Part shown: positions 53,101 through 62,695 of the stretch, in pieces
Layout: the number at the start of each line of letters is the position of its first letter
How positions within the stretch are numbered: position 1 is the stretch's first letter
DNA from: Aurelia coerulea
Taxonomy: Eukaryota; Cnidaria; Scyphozoa; Semaeostomeae; Ulmaridae
Assembly: GCA_039566865.1 (NCBI GenBank)
Contig: CM076962.1
Span: 4,706,743 to 4,770,742 of the forward strand
Length of the DNA: 64,000 bases
Direction: 5' to 3'
Position numbers and translations under genes: made by a program
The notes under the pieces: generated by a model
Told to the model about the DNA's origin: nothing
Database searches by the model: none
The model's input: the letters and a program-made list of their open reading frames with translations, nothing else

Positions 53101-56100
53101 ATTGTGTCGGTAAAAATTGGGCCGTTTTCGTGTGAACGGGATGTCTGTCCGCAACAGTTTTAAGTAATCAGGAGCTTGCAAAAAATAAAAAATGGTTCCA
53201 TTATTCAAGCTGTGGGCTTGCAGCCCGGGGGGGGTACTCCCATTATGGCTTAACAGGGGGGTCCAGTCGGTTTGAGGGTCTTACGAAATGACTACCAAAT
53301 GGCCCTATTTGTCAAACTCCTCCTACCAATTGGGGGTATTCCAAGATTCCAGATATAAGATTTCAACTCAGTAGGCTCCTCCGCATGGCAATATGGTCAT
53401 TGCATATTCACTAATTATCATTGAATTTTGAAGATTTCTTGCTTTGTTCAATCAGTTTTTACAATAGAAAATTTGGAAAACTGCAGAAAATTTTCGCTAC
53501 AAGATGCTACCAAATGGCCCAATTTTAGGTCCACGAACTACCACTTGGGGGTTTCTGTAAAAAACATACTACCATTTGAGGGTATTTTTCAAAATTTTTG
53601 CTTTGGCCCTCTTTAACCCTGACTGGACCCCCCTGTCAGGCCACAATTGGAGTACCCCCCCCCCGGGGCTTGCAGTTTCATTAGGTCCATCTTACCAAGT
53701 GTTCTCGGATCTGCATAGTTCGGAATGGGGAAATAAGGAACGGGATTGAACATGTGAACTTTACGAAATAGTCTTTGGCAAGAAGCCTGTTGTATCATTG
53801 GTGAGTTTCTGCTATTGCCTGTACGAACAAGTTTTTCAATGCTCAGCATTACGATATTTGGTGATCTTCGCTGTCTCAACTATTACATACAAAGCATTGT
53901 CAGGTCTTGCACCCGGCTATCTTTCAAACCTTTTCAAGAAAAACTCTGCGCGTGATATCAGTATTAATTTGCGGAATGCCATTGCCGATGTCCTTGTTCC
54001 AAGGATGAAAACTTGCAATGGGCAGAAAGCGATATCTTTCCGGGGTGCAAAGACTTGGAATGAATTGCCTTTGGATGTCAAACAAGCACCCTCTCTTAGC
54101 ATTTTTAAAAGTATGCTGAAGAGTAATTTGCCTCTCTCAGGCTAACTCCTTTGTTTTTCATTTATTTTTTTTTATTTAGATTGTAAATATAGGTAATTTG
54201 ATAGTAATTTTTAGTAACATTGTAAAGTTTGGCACGGCCCCCTGTAAAGCAATCCTCTCGATTGACGGGGCCACCGTGTAAAAATAATGAAAATAATAAA
54301 AAAAATAAAAGATCATGATATTTCTGTAAGGCCAGTTTTTCGCTATTTGGCTATTTCGTTATTTCGCTATTTTGTTGTTTCACCATTTCGTTTTTTGTCG
54401 AATGACGTTAGCCATGTCGGCTCTGTCCTCAGATTTTCGCTTCGAACCGATCCCCCTTCAGCTCAGTTCAGCAGTACAGAATGGCACCTACAAAAATAGG
54501 ATCGGTGACGTAGATTGTGTGATGATAACAAAGGTTATTAGGCCTCATTTTGCCAGTAGCATATCACTGTATTTTCTATTTGTAATGGCTGCTTTTTTCT
54601 CGGTTCTTGTAAGGGGTTGTAAGCCGAAAGCCACGAATTTTATGCAATACGTCATTTGATATCCGTACTTGATTTTACCAAGGGCGCCTACCTTGTAGGA
54701 AGTGTGTTTATTCCCAGTACTGTAGAGTAATGGGTGTCCTGTGACCCAGTACAGATAGTGTCCTAAAGCCGTACCCAGAAGTACACAGAGTCAGTCCTCT
54801 CAAGGTCAAGATGACTTATGAATAAGTTTGTGGTTTCAAATTCCGGTGTTATGAAACAAGATATCAACTGTTATACGATCTGGCCACAGGGAATCAGACA
54901 GCGTGATTTTTGATTGGTCAACTCTAACAGACGTTAGAATTTGAAAATCCCAGTAACAAGAAAAGCTTAGGGGTATGAAACTTTTCCTAACTCTATTGTT
55001 CACTTTTCTCACAAGCGCGTTACACGTTGCTGTGGTCAGAGCCCGTTGCTATGGCCAGTAAACAAAACTTGCAGTAAATTGAGCTGGGGGTTGGCACTGC
55101 TAAGAAATTTTTTAGCCGGTTGTTCGCTTATTGTCACCCAGTGTCTGTGGTCGTCTGACTTGACTTCGGATATATTTTGGTTTTATTTTCGCGGAAGAGA
55201 CTTGGGGCAGAGGTATTTATTTTGGTTTTATTTTGGCGGAAGAGACTTGGGATATATTTTGGTTTTATTTTCGCGGAAGAGACTTTGGGCAAGTCCAAAC
55301 TGAGGTAAGCAAAATTGTTTAAATTAACCGTTTTGTTGTTGAAATATTGATTTTGCAAGTACTTTTCTTCATTCAAAGTAGCATAACATAAAGGAATAAT
55401 TGGTTCAATAGCATACAAGCGTTTAATAAGTTTAAATTCTCAATTAGGCTAAGGATTTGCCTTGTGCATGAAAGGAAACTGTAGAATTTGAATGAAGAAT
55501 ACATTTGAAAAATATATTTTAACTTGGAACTTGACCTCTTCTATTTATCATGGTTTCTTAATTTTCTGGAGGTGCAGGTAAAATTTCTTGAAAGCCGTTG
55601 CTTCTAAAAACGTGTAATGATTGTTATTCTCAGGTACTACGCTCGTCCTCCAATAATCTTGAGGATTGACTTTTTCACGCGACCCCCTAGTTTGCACACG
55701 GTGTCACTTTTCACATCTGGTTGAACAAAGGCTTATGTAAACAATTTTGCTTGACTGAAACCACAACGGATAGAACGCGCTTGTGATAATCTTCTCTTGA
55801 GATCCTGCTCGCTGATTGGTTTATCTGCAGAAGTTGCATACCCCTCAGTTTATTATGATATACAAAGATTAACAGGACTGGGTCATAGGACACCGCGTAA
55901 AGTACCGTGGATCAACACACTTCCTACAAGGTAGGCGCCCTTGATTTTACACTATATTGAGTTACTACAGCGTAGGCAACAGCTTATCTTGTAACAATAG
56001 CACTGGGTTATTTGAACTTCCCACAATTCCACGAAGAAATAGGCTGTCTGTTATGATGGGGAAACAGAGAGCGTTAGTTGGTCGCAGTTGTGGTCAAACC

Positions 56101-59100
56101 ACTTGCTGTGTTGCCACGATTATTAAACCAAAATACTCGATTTCCAATATCCATATGATGAAAACAAACCATATTGAGGCTTATGTCTGTCATAACTTCA
56201 TGCCTCAGATTTCGCAAAATGACTACAGATAGAAACTACTATAAAATCAATTGTGAAAAAGCGTTTTGAAGTTAGTTTAAGAATAACAGGGGGTCAAGCA
56301 AAATAAACAAATGTATGACACAAGGACAGACAAAGTCAAATTAGTAGGACGCTGCAGAGGAGCGTGACTTCATTCCACCGTTAAAATTTTGCGCGAGATG
56401 AAAACTCAACGGGTTGTTATATTTCAAGGTTAGCCACTTCACGTATCTTTTGTAAGAAATCCAGTTTAACACGGTTTTGACTGGTATTAAAAATGCATTA
56501 CCAATCTACAGTATTTGCCAAAAGCCCTTGCAACACTTCGGCCATTTCTTGATATGGACACACTTTTTTATATTTATAGCTATGGCGATTTATTGAAGCA
56601 CAATCACCCCTTCTTAAACAACAGCTATGTCCAATCAATCCACCAGAGCTGTTACTTTCCCTGCCATCCTCATTTTATGATCCTGGAACTAAATTCTTTC
56701 TAAGGGGTAGAGGGAGAAAATTGCAACAAAACCCGAAATTAGCTAGTTGTTCCACAGGAAGCCGACATATAGGTTCTTTATTTTCATAAGTTAAATCAAC
56801 TTTCATTCCCAGAGGGGACACCAGCACAGACAGAGAAATGTTCAGGCAACCCAAAAATATCAGTTCAGCTTAACTCATAGGCTAAACTAACACAAGGCTA
56901 ACTAACACAAAATATCTTGAAGCAATGAAAAAGAAAAATGAGATCAGGATTGCCTCCAAAGATCCCACGAATATCAGTAAAAATCTATTTGATGCCAAAC
57001 ATTATCATGGCCATAATTTCAGTTTATTTGGACCGAAAAATATCACTTTCGGCATTACTCTGACACATGAATATTGGACTTACCTCCCCGTATATGCCCG
57101 TATATGCATATAATGAATGCCTCCCCCCCCCCTCCCCCATGAGCTTTCATTATTGAGTTCGATTTCTTATAAAGTATAAACTTCCCAAAATCCCACGAAA
57201 AAGCTTATTGTTGTTGCTACATGTTGAAAATATGTAACTATTGTAGCTGATCACAGTTGTGGTCAGAAATCCTTGCTGTTTCTTGGCAAAATTTAAACCA
57301 AAAGACATGATTTCCAAGATCCATTGGATGAAAACAAATCGTGGAAGCTTGCAGTTGCGTGTTTTACGGGTTTTGGGCGATTTTGTAAGGGTTTTAGGAT
57401 TTTTAAGGATTTTAGAAAATTTTGCAGAACTTGATGAAAATAATTATAGAGATTTCCAAGTATTCTTCAGGATTCTCGGGGATTTTGAGAGATTTCATAC
57501 AATTTTACAGATTTTAGGACGTCAAGGCCCTAGCCCACGACTTTCAGGGATTTTTTTGAGGATTTTTGGGGAGGTGTCAAATTTTAGAATTTCAAAATTA
57601 AGTTGCTTTTTTGACAAACGATTTTAGCATTCTCAAGGCTTTTAGAAAATAAGTTGTTTTTCAGGATTTTGAAAGCAGCATTTGCAAGGCTTCTTTCCCT
57701 GGAATATTGCGGTGGCCCACAAGGCTCAAACGCAAATTAAAAATAGAATACAATTAAAAAATGTTTTACATCATATTAAAACAGGAAATGTCATTAATAA
57801 AGCAACACAAACAAATAAATGATACACAACGCATGTTAGAATCTCGCAATGCAAATGAGAAAGTCACAACGCAAATAAAAAGTCACAACGCAAATAAAAA
57901 GTCACAACGCAAATAGAAAGTCACAACGCAAATAAAAAGTTACAACGCAAATAAAAAGTTACAACGCAAATAATAAAGTCACAACGCAAATAAAAAGTTA
58001 CAACGCAAATAAAAAGTTACAACGCAAATAATAAAGTTACAACGCAAATAAAAAGTCACAACGCAAATAGAAAGTCACAACGCAAATAAAAAGTTACAAC
58101 GCAAATAAAAAGTTACAACGCAAATAATAAAGTCACCACGCAAATAAAAAGTCACAACGCAAATAGAAAGTCACAACGCAAATAAAAAGTCACAACGCAA
58201 ATAGAAAGTCACAACGCAAATAAAAAGTTACAACGCAAATAAAAAGTTACAACGCAAATAATAAAGTCACCACGCAAATAAAAAGTCACAACGCAAATAG
58301 AAAGTCACAACGCAAATAACAAAGTCACAAAGCAAATAACAAAGTCACAAAGCAAATAACAAAGTCACAACGCAAATGATAAAGTCACAACGCAAATAAG
58401 AAACTCGCACAACAAATAAAAAGTTTGCAATGCAAACGCAACACAAATCTTGAAATCTTGCAATCATGCAATCATCATCAATTTTCATCATGGCGGAATC
58501 AATAGAACGCCAGTTAGTTTCTTCATATTTCCACTTACGAAATTATAAGGAAATTTCCTGAAAGACATCATAGTATATTAAAGGGCATTTGTCATGAAGC
58601 TGATTGGTTCTTGCAATACAATTCTCTCTATTGTTTATTACAAAGCACAGGATCGAGGCTGAATTTTCTTTTCAATGAAAATTCATGAAACAGAAATGAA
58701 AAGTCACGAAACAATGGAAATCCACTCCAAACTTGTTTGTTGTATTGACCAATTGCTAAAGTGACCTATGTGCTTTAATGAGTCTCTCTACATTGAAAAG
58801 AAGGCTTCGAGATTTTAGTTTGAATCATAATGAGAATCAAATTGATGCAGACAGAATCAGGCAAATTATTCAGAAGGAACTGAACGATTCTGGTCGCTTT
58901 CTTGGCATCCGGGGAGGGGGGGGGGCATCATAGTATGTTTTGTGGTACAGGGACATGTCATTTTTTGGGGTACTTTTTTCGTAACGTAACGAAATTATGG
59001 GTATAATTTAAGACATTTTGCAGAATTATGGGTTTCTTTTGAGAAAGTTTGCGAATTTATGGGTCGTGTTCTGTTGCAAATACATAGGAATTACAGGAAA

Positions 59101-61169
59101 TTTTTCATAATTTCTGGAATTATGGCGTAGATTTTCATATCATATTCTTAAAGATCTACGGAATTATGGGTATGGGTAGCCTGATAACCAGACCCTACTA
59201 AGGAAAACTACTTTTCCTTAGTACGGTCTGGTTATCAGGCTAGGGTATGGGTAATTATGGGAATTATGAAAAAATGAACACGTGGTCTAACAGTGCTATT
59301 ATTTGTTTTCCAGAGCAAGATGATCCAATTTTGGCATGTTCGACTCCTGTCCCATCATTTGCAGATACACAATATCTGTCTCTAGGAACACCAGATATCA
59401 TACGCAGCGAAAGTAGCCCAAGAGAGCCAGCACACAGAATCTCAGTATCGCATGACGACGGTCGACAACGAATAGACGAGCGAGCAGCTTTCATAGAGTC
59501 ACCTCATCACGAGACAGAAACGAACCAGCCTTCGTCTGTCGTTCGTCGTGCATCGTCGTTTAAACGAAAAGATGCACCTCGCCGACTGCAATCTCCGAAG
59601 CATGAACGACATAAGAACTTGGAATCGCCGAAATCACCGAGAGATTTAGAGAAGGGAAGTAGTAGCTCGTTGACGAATGGCTCGGTTGTGAGACGACAAA
59701 ACTCGATGAGTAAACGGCCGAGGACGTTTCATCCTGATCTTTTCGACAGCATCGAGAGTACTGTAGCGCCGTTGTCACCAACTGAATTGTTACAGCCACC
59801 TAAATCACCACGTAGGAAAACTTTAGCGGGAACATTTTCGCGAATGTTTGGTAAAGAGAAAGACAAAGAATCGTCCGGTAAGATTCACTCATCACGTTTT
59901 TGGAAATTTCTTTGCAAAGATTTGAATAATTTATATATGCTACCAACCCATGGGATTGCAGAACTTCAGTTAGGATTTGTTTGAAAGCCTATTTCTTATG
60001 ACTCCCGAGAGAGGTGCAACTTATTTACATATTGTTCTGTTTGAGGAGATTCCTTACCATTTGATCCAGTGTTTTAGGCTCTTTTTCAGATATTTCGCAA
60101 ATTTGCCTATATTTCTAATGCACATAAACACGAGAGGAACATCGCAAAAATTTTTTGGTCTTTCGACTTTTGACTGAAATTTGAATCATTCAAATCTGTC
60201 AAGTACTCTTTGGGCTACAATTTCTGGTAACTGAGATTCGTTCTCTTGCTGACCTGGCAGTCTGTCTTAAGTTGCATTGCACGTCAAAAATTCCCACGAA
60301 TAACAAAAACTGAAGTGGTTTGGATGAGCATATTTGCGTCATCACAAATGTCACGTGACATTTAATTTGAGATGAACTTTGTGCGTTTAAAGGACAAGTC
60401 CGGGGTTGGTATGATTGGTGATAAAATACAAGACAATACTGCTATGAATGATGTATGATACTTTTTCCCACTACTTTTCGCCTTCTCTTTGTGAAATTAC
60501 GCATTCAAATAAGCAATTTGAGCGAAGTGACGTCCTATCGCGCAAACGAAAATGAGGCTGTGCGATTGTTTTTGCCTCTTAATTGCTGCTAGCCTCTTCA
60601 TCGTGTACTCATGCAATGAAAATAGCACAAGAACACGATAAAGAGGCTTGCAACGATAAAGAGGCGAAAAAAACAATCACACAGCCTCGTTTTCGTTTGC
60701 GCGATGTGACGTCACTTCGCTCAAATTGCTTATTTGAATACGTAATTTCACAAAGAGAAGGCGAAAAATAGTGAAAAGAAGTATCATACATCATTCATAG
60801 CAGTATCATCTTGTATTTCATCATCAATCATACCAACCCCGGACTTTTCCTTTAAAGTCATTAATTTATAACCTTTAAACCATTTGCAGGTAGCAAGTCC
60901 CCGGAAGAAGAGATGGTCGACAAATGGAAAATATGGGATTCCATTCAACGTATCCCAATGCCCCTTTGGAAGGCACGTGACGTCATCGTTTGGCTGGAAG
61001 TAGAGTGCTGTATGCCGATGTATGCAAAAAGCTGCTCTAAAAATGTAAAGAGTGGGAAAGTGCTGTTGCAGTTATCCGAGCCTGATTTAGCAAATATTCT
61101 TGGTATTACGAATCCAATGCATAGATTGAAATTAAAGTTAGCTTTGGATAATCACCGATATCCAGACAG
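43649..61169 (+). CDS. KAZN: kazrin orthologue (5' part, 5 exons visible)
   Basis: Kazrin is a cytoplasmic scaffold of desmosomes, actin and endosomal traffic in vertebrates, related to liprins: N-terminal coiled coil, then SAM domains. Five exons join in phase to about 685 codons: coiled-coil region (residues about 65-330), a Ser/Pro/Arg-rich disordered region (about 390-590) and a SAM domain (about 605-680). ELKSEKLELLDQLKQLYGTL with LRDFILNYEQ and VKSGKVLLQLSEPDLANILG correspond to vertebrate KAZN segments. The start ATG has a good context (GCAGCCATGA). The last visible donor is in phase 2, so the gene continues right of the window, where the remaining liprin-type SAM domains would lie. 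Liprin was considered, but LRDFILNYEQ is kazrin-specific. Confidence 0.9.
44196..45285. other. kazrin intron 1, left part
   Basis: Begins with the GC donor GCAAGC. AT-rich without recognised elements or coding similarity up to the palindrome. Confidence 0.5.
45294..46671. mobile_element. 1378-bp giant palindrome with 19-bp unit arrays, 8-bp duplication
   Basis: ATGGAACGCCATTTGCACAA at the left is mirrored at the right end. AAACAGCT at 45286-45293 and 46672-46679 is an 8-bp target duplication, as for hAT elements. Each roughly 580-bp arm contains alternating units ACATAAACTAGGATTATGT and ACATAAACCTATATTATGT in both orientations, then inverted copies of an 180-bp unique block. About 210 bp of loop remains. 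No transposase recognised. Confidence 0.85.
46859..47370 (+). CDS. KAZN: KAZN exon 2: kazrin coiled-coil signature
   Basis: Acceptor TTTTTTTTCAG, donor AAG|GTATTT, 170 residues. Contains MRKERKELKSEKLELLDQL and KELRDFILNYEQRMRDSEET, near-colinear with vertebrate kazrin MKADRKRLKGEKTDLVSQM and EQLRDFIRNYEQ. A coiled coil throughout, ending in an FFGLFGKQ patch. Confidence 0.93.
47371..48619. other. kazrin intron 2, left part
   Basis: AT-rich, no recognised element. An open frame continues from exon 2 to 47544 but loses coiled-coil character at the donor. Confidence 0.5.
48620..49151. mobile_element. mariner-like foldback MITE, family D
   Basis: CCGGGTGAGTCAGAAAAAAG left, CTTTTTCCTGACTCACCCGG right, TA on both sides. 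Inner motifs such as CTCTTGGGAGGATGAAC and TTCTCCCAAGAGG are inverted. Confidence 0.75.
49442..49740 (-). repeat. possible retroelement 3' end
   Basis: The minus strand has CTGATGATGAACCAATTTCA and GTTCGAAACGTTTGAAAAC, a motif common near 3' ends of LINE or Penelope-like elements as I recall. The encoded frame (VREDLDSLMMNQFQFE) has no domain I recognise. Confidence 0.35.
49830..49983 (+). CDS. KAZN: KAZN exon 3: linker
   Basis: Acceptor TTTCATCCAG, donor G|GTATGT. 51 codons, Ser/Glu/Gln-rich, including DKQNVQLMQQNLRKS. No strong similarity by eye; kept because frame, splice sites and phase fit both neighbours. Confidence 0.75.
50198..50792. repeat. repeat K copy 2, split by a Harbinger-like MITE
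   Basis: Both flanks match 32054-32296 (GATGACTTACTTGCGGTTGC; GCATGTGATCAGTTATATTC), with 50313-50698 inserted between them. Confidence 0.6.
50313..50698. mobile_element. Harbinger-like palindromic MITE copy 3
   Basis: GACCCCGTTTACACTATGCC ... GGCATAGTGTAAACGGGGTC, TTA on both sides (50310-50312, 50699-50701). Internal inverted ATGCCGTATTCATTTCG motifs. Repeat K at 32054-32296 shows the site without it. Confidence 0.78.
50793..51700. other. kazrin intron 3, unassigned stretch
   Basis: No element ends, arrays or coding similarity recognised. Confidence 0.4.
51700..52930. repeat. degenerate tandem repeat split by a MITE
   Basis: Units of roughly 65-75 bp share GGTTCTACCTTTGTCC, AAAAAGGACCAG and TTTTCACCAAAGC. 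The 51975-52518 element lies within the array and separates two units. Confidence 0.5.
51975..52518. mobile_element. mariner-like MITE, family B copy 3
   Basis: CCGGGTGCCCCAAAAAAAGT left, GTACTTTTTTGGGACACCCGG right, TA on both sides. Best full-length reference for family B. Confidence 0.8.
53040..53150. repeat. short inverted repeat (CCGTTTTC/GTGTGAACG)
   Basis: GTTCACACAACGCCGTTTTC and CCGTTTTCGTGTGAACGGG; resembles the 3050-3225 repeat. Confidence 0.4.
53224..53666. mobile_element. G/C-tract-bordered element (copy 5), 9-bp duplication
   Basis: CCCGGGGGGGGTACTCCCAT left, GGAGTACCCCCCCCCGGGG right. GGCTTGCAG at 53215-53223 and 53667-53675. Core units contain CTACCAAATGGCCC and CTACCACTTGGGGG. 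Confidence 0.8.
53862..54309 (+). pseudogene. LINE 3' end fragment
   Basis: Reads ITYKALSGLAPGYLSNLF, then FRGAKTWNELPLDVKQAPSL and a stop (54142-54144): the C-terminal part of a jockey-superfamily ORF2. Tail AAATAATGAAAATAATAAAA. 5'-truncated. Confidence 0.72.
54679..55942. mobile_element. hAT-like non-autonomous element, 8-bp duplication
   Basis: CAAGGGCGCCTACCTTGTAG left, CTACAAGGTAGGCGCCCTT right, about 75 bp of related termini (including GTGTCCTGTGACCCAGT / ACTGGGTCATAGGACAC). GATTTTAC at 54671-54678 and 55943-55950. Contains a three-unit tandem at 55175-55285. Confidence 0.75.
55175..55285. repeat. three-unit minisatellite
   Basis: TTTTGGTTTTATTTTCGCGG then AAGAGACTTGGG, three times with small differences; unit about 40 bp. 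Confidence 0.7.
55951..57354. other. kazrin intron 3, unassigned stretch
   Basis: Direct-repeat hints (GGTCAAACCACTTGCTGTG at about 56093 and GGTCAGAAATCCTTGCTGTT at about 57262, each followed by ATTTCCAA.ATCCAT) suggest an old duplication; a C-tract at 57124. No gene seen. Confidence 0.4.
57355..57680. repeat. degenerate GGATTTTAGG-type repeat
   Basis: Many imperfect copies of AAGGATTTTAGG and similar T/G-rich motifs; the open frame over it is an artefact of low complexity. Confidence 0.5.
57838..58440. repeat. minisatellite, about 30 units of AAAGTCACAACGCAAAT
   Basis: Head-to-tail units of 17-19 bp with variants AAAAAGTTACAACG, ATAAAGTCACCACG and ATAGAAAGTCACAACG, themselves arranged in higher-order blocks. 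Lies in kazrin intron 3 about 0.9 kb before exon 4. Confidence 0.9.
58908..59270. repeat. G-tract-bordered tandem repeat, right end missing
   Basis: CCGGGGAGGGGGGGGGGCATC starts it; units contain GGAATTATGGGTAT. It runs up to about 45 nt before kazrin exon 4 without a C-tract end. Probably a truncated member of the G/C-tract family. Confidence 0.45.
59177..59242. mobile_element. 66-bp micro-palindrome (TAGCCTGATAACC), 9-bp duplication
   Basis: TAGCCTGATAACCAGACC pairs with GGTCTGGTTATCAGGCTA (one mismatch). GGGTATGGG at 59168-59176 and 59243-59251; since the host is a GGGTAT-rich repeat, the duplication is less certain. Confidence 0.65.
59314..59877 (+). CDS. KAZN: KAZN exon 4: Ser/Pro/Arg-rich region
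   Basis: Acceptor TTTGTTTTCCAG, donor G|GTAAGA. 188 codons with repeated RxxS and SP motifs (LQSPKH, LESPKSPRD, VVRRQNSMSKR), so many possible phosphorylation sites, and GTFSRMFGKEKDKES, similar to the basic SISRVFARGKQRKS of vertebrate kazrin. An open frame extends upstream of the acceptor but only through tandem-repeat sequence. Confidence 0.87.
60386..60857. mobile_element. 472-bp palindromic element before the SAM exon
   Basis: TTTAAAGGACAAGTCCGGGG left, CCCCGGACTTTTCCTTTAAA right; arms of about 220 bp (for example CGCTCAAATTGCTTATTTGA and its inverse) around a short centre. Ends 32 nt before kazrin exon 5. Confidence 0.75.
60890..61169 (+). CDS. KAZN: KAZN exon 5: SAM domain
   Basis: Acceptor CATTTGCAG, donor AG|GTAATA. 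Encodes MPLWKARDVIVWLEVECCM, then MPMYAKSCSKNVKSGKVLLQ and a final helix LKLKLALDNHR. This is a liprin/kazrin-type SAM domain, very close to the vertebrate sequence around MPMYVKACTENVKSGKVLL. The most conserved exon of the gene here. Confidence 0.94.
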
Positions 61170-61238
61170 GTAATAGATTTCTTAAAATTGTTTTTTATAT
61201 TCATATAAAAATATTACAATAAATCTTACATTCTACTA

Positions 61239-61448
61239 CTGGGTGTCCCAAAATGATGTATTATTGTTTGATTGCTTACATATCCATAACCAATGAACAA
61301 ATTTTCAAACACTTTGCTTTATTTGACTGCTTAAAGGCTAAATTGTATTGTAAGATGTTGGTTGTGGTTTTACCAGTTTTTGAAAATTTGTTCATCAGTT
61401 ATGGACCTATAAGCAATCAATTGATAATACATCTTTTGGGACACCCGG
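61239..61448. mobile_element. 210-bp mariner-like palindrome, family E
   Basis: CTGGGTGTCCCAAAATGATG ... CATCTTTTGGGACACCCGG, TA on both sides; arms include ATAACCAATGAACAAATTTT and its near-inverse. Confidence 0.75.
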
Positions 61449-62695
61449 TATACTTTTCTAATTACTATACAACACTACGGGGATGATACCATGGGGAGCG
61501 AAAGACAATGACTACCCCATGGCCAATATGAAAAGACATGCAATGTTAAACTAAATACAACTACACTACGAACGATTTAAAAACTACTGGATACTATACT
61601 AGATTCCGTCCCACATTAGATGTCAGGTCAGGGTTGCGATCAATGCGAACGCAACTCATTCTAGTTATTTAAAGTAAATCAAATGCCTGTCATCTGATGT
61701 GAAACAGAATTTACAAAGAAAAAGAAACATTGACGTTAAGAAACTTGGTGGCTGCTTTGTGCATAACTGAAGTTTGAAAGATCCTAGTCAAACCGACCAG
61801 TTTCGTGAATGTAATGTAAAGTTAATTCGAGTTTATTTCTGTTAAGTCATAAGAAAGGTCTTGCAATATAATAAAAGCTGCACCAAAGCATCATTTGAAA
61901 GATTGGTGATTTGTACAGATGGTCGTAATAATTCAACAATTCCAGCGAGAAGATTGTTTCCCACCTATCATGGGAGACTTGGAACACCGGATGAGTAAGA
62001 AAAGTTAACGCTTTTAGCGGGCTGTGGAATACAACGTATACGGCCGATCTTCAAGATTCAAATGCAAAGTGAAAGTTTGTTTGGTAAAATCACTCATCTT
62101 ATAGACCCAGAAATTAGAAAAATGCTGGTAAGGGGTTTGTATTAAACGAGAATTCCATGTTCTATTCTGATCGATGATTTTACTTGTCACTGAAATCTAA
62201 ATTCATTGAATTATCAGTTTCAGAAATAGAATTCAAATGTAAACTTTGCTGTGCGCTGCATCGCACCTCAAAATCACCTGAGTGTGATGTCATTTCAAGG
62301 GAATGTACTGCATTGCAAATGATAAAAATTTGTAATCATTCATCAGATCAACTTGGGCAGTGCCTTTTTTGAATAACCAAGATTTTAAGTTAAATGCTAG
62401 TGTACGCCTAGACCAAAATCAAATGCCGAGTTCCAAAATTATGAGTGACTTTCTGAAAAGCAGCCTTTTTAAAACTTCCACTTTATTTCATTTCATTTTT
62501 ATTTATTTAAACAGGGTAAAATTGTTTTCAAAACTGCCCTGTACAAAGAAAAAGATAAACCCCAAAATTGATGATCCAAAAACACAATATGGAATTACAA
62601 AGTAACGGTAGTTTAAAGGAGTATAGCGTTTTGCAGGAATCAAAGGCAGAATTTTAATTGTTTGAAGGTTTTCGTCAAGTTTTCGTTTCGAACTA
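61449..62695. other. kazrin intron after the SAM exon
   Basis: 61449-61620 repeats sequence found at 39500-39610 and 40145-40240. The rest has no recognised element; no further kazrin exon was identified. Confidence 0.4.

Noticed and set aside
57838..58440. CRISPR-like array
   Set aside because: Units are contiguous with no spacers, in a eukaryotic intron; it is a minisatellite.
59247..59313. Kazrin exon 4 starting upstream at 59247
   Set aside because: That part is read from the GGAATTATGGG tandem repeat; the CCAG acceptor at 59310-59313 gives the phase needed for exon 3.
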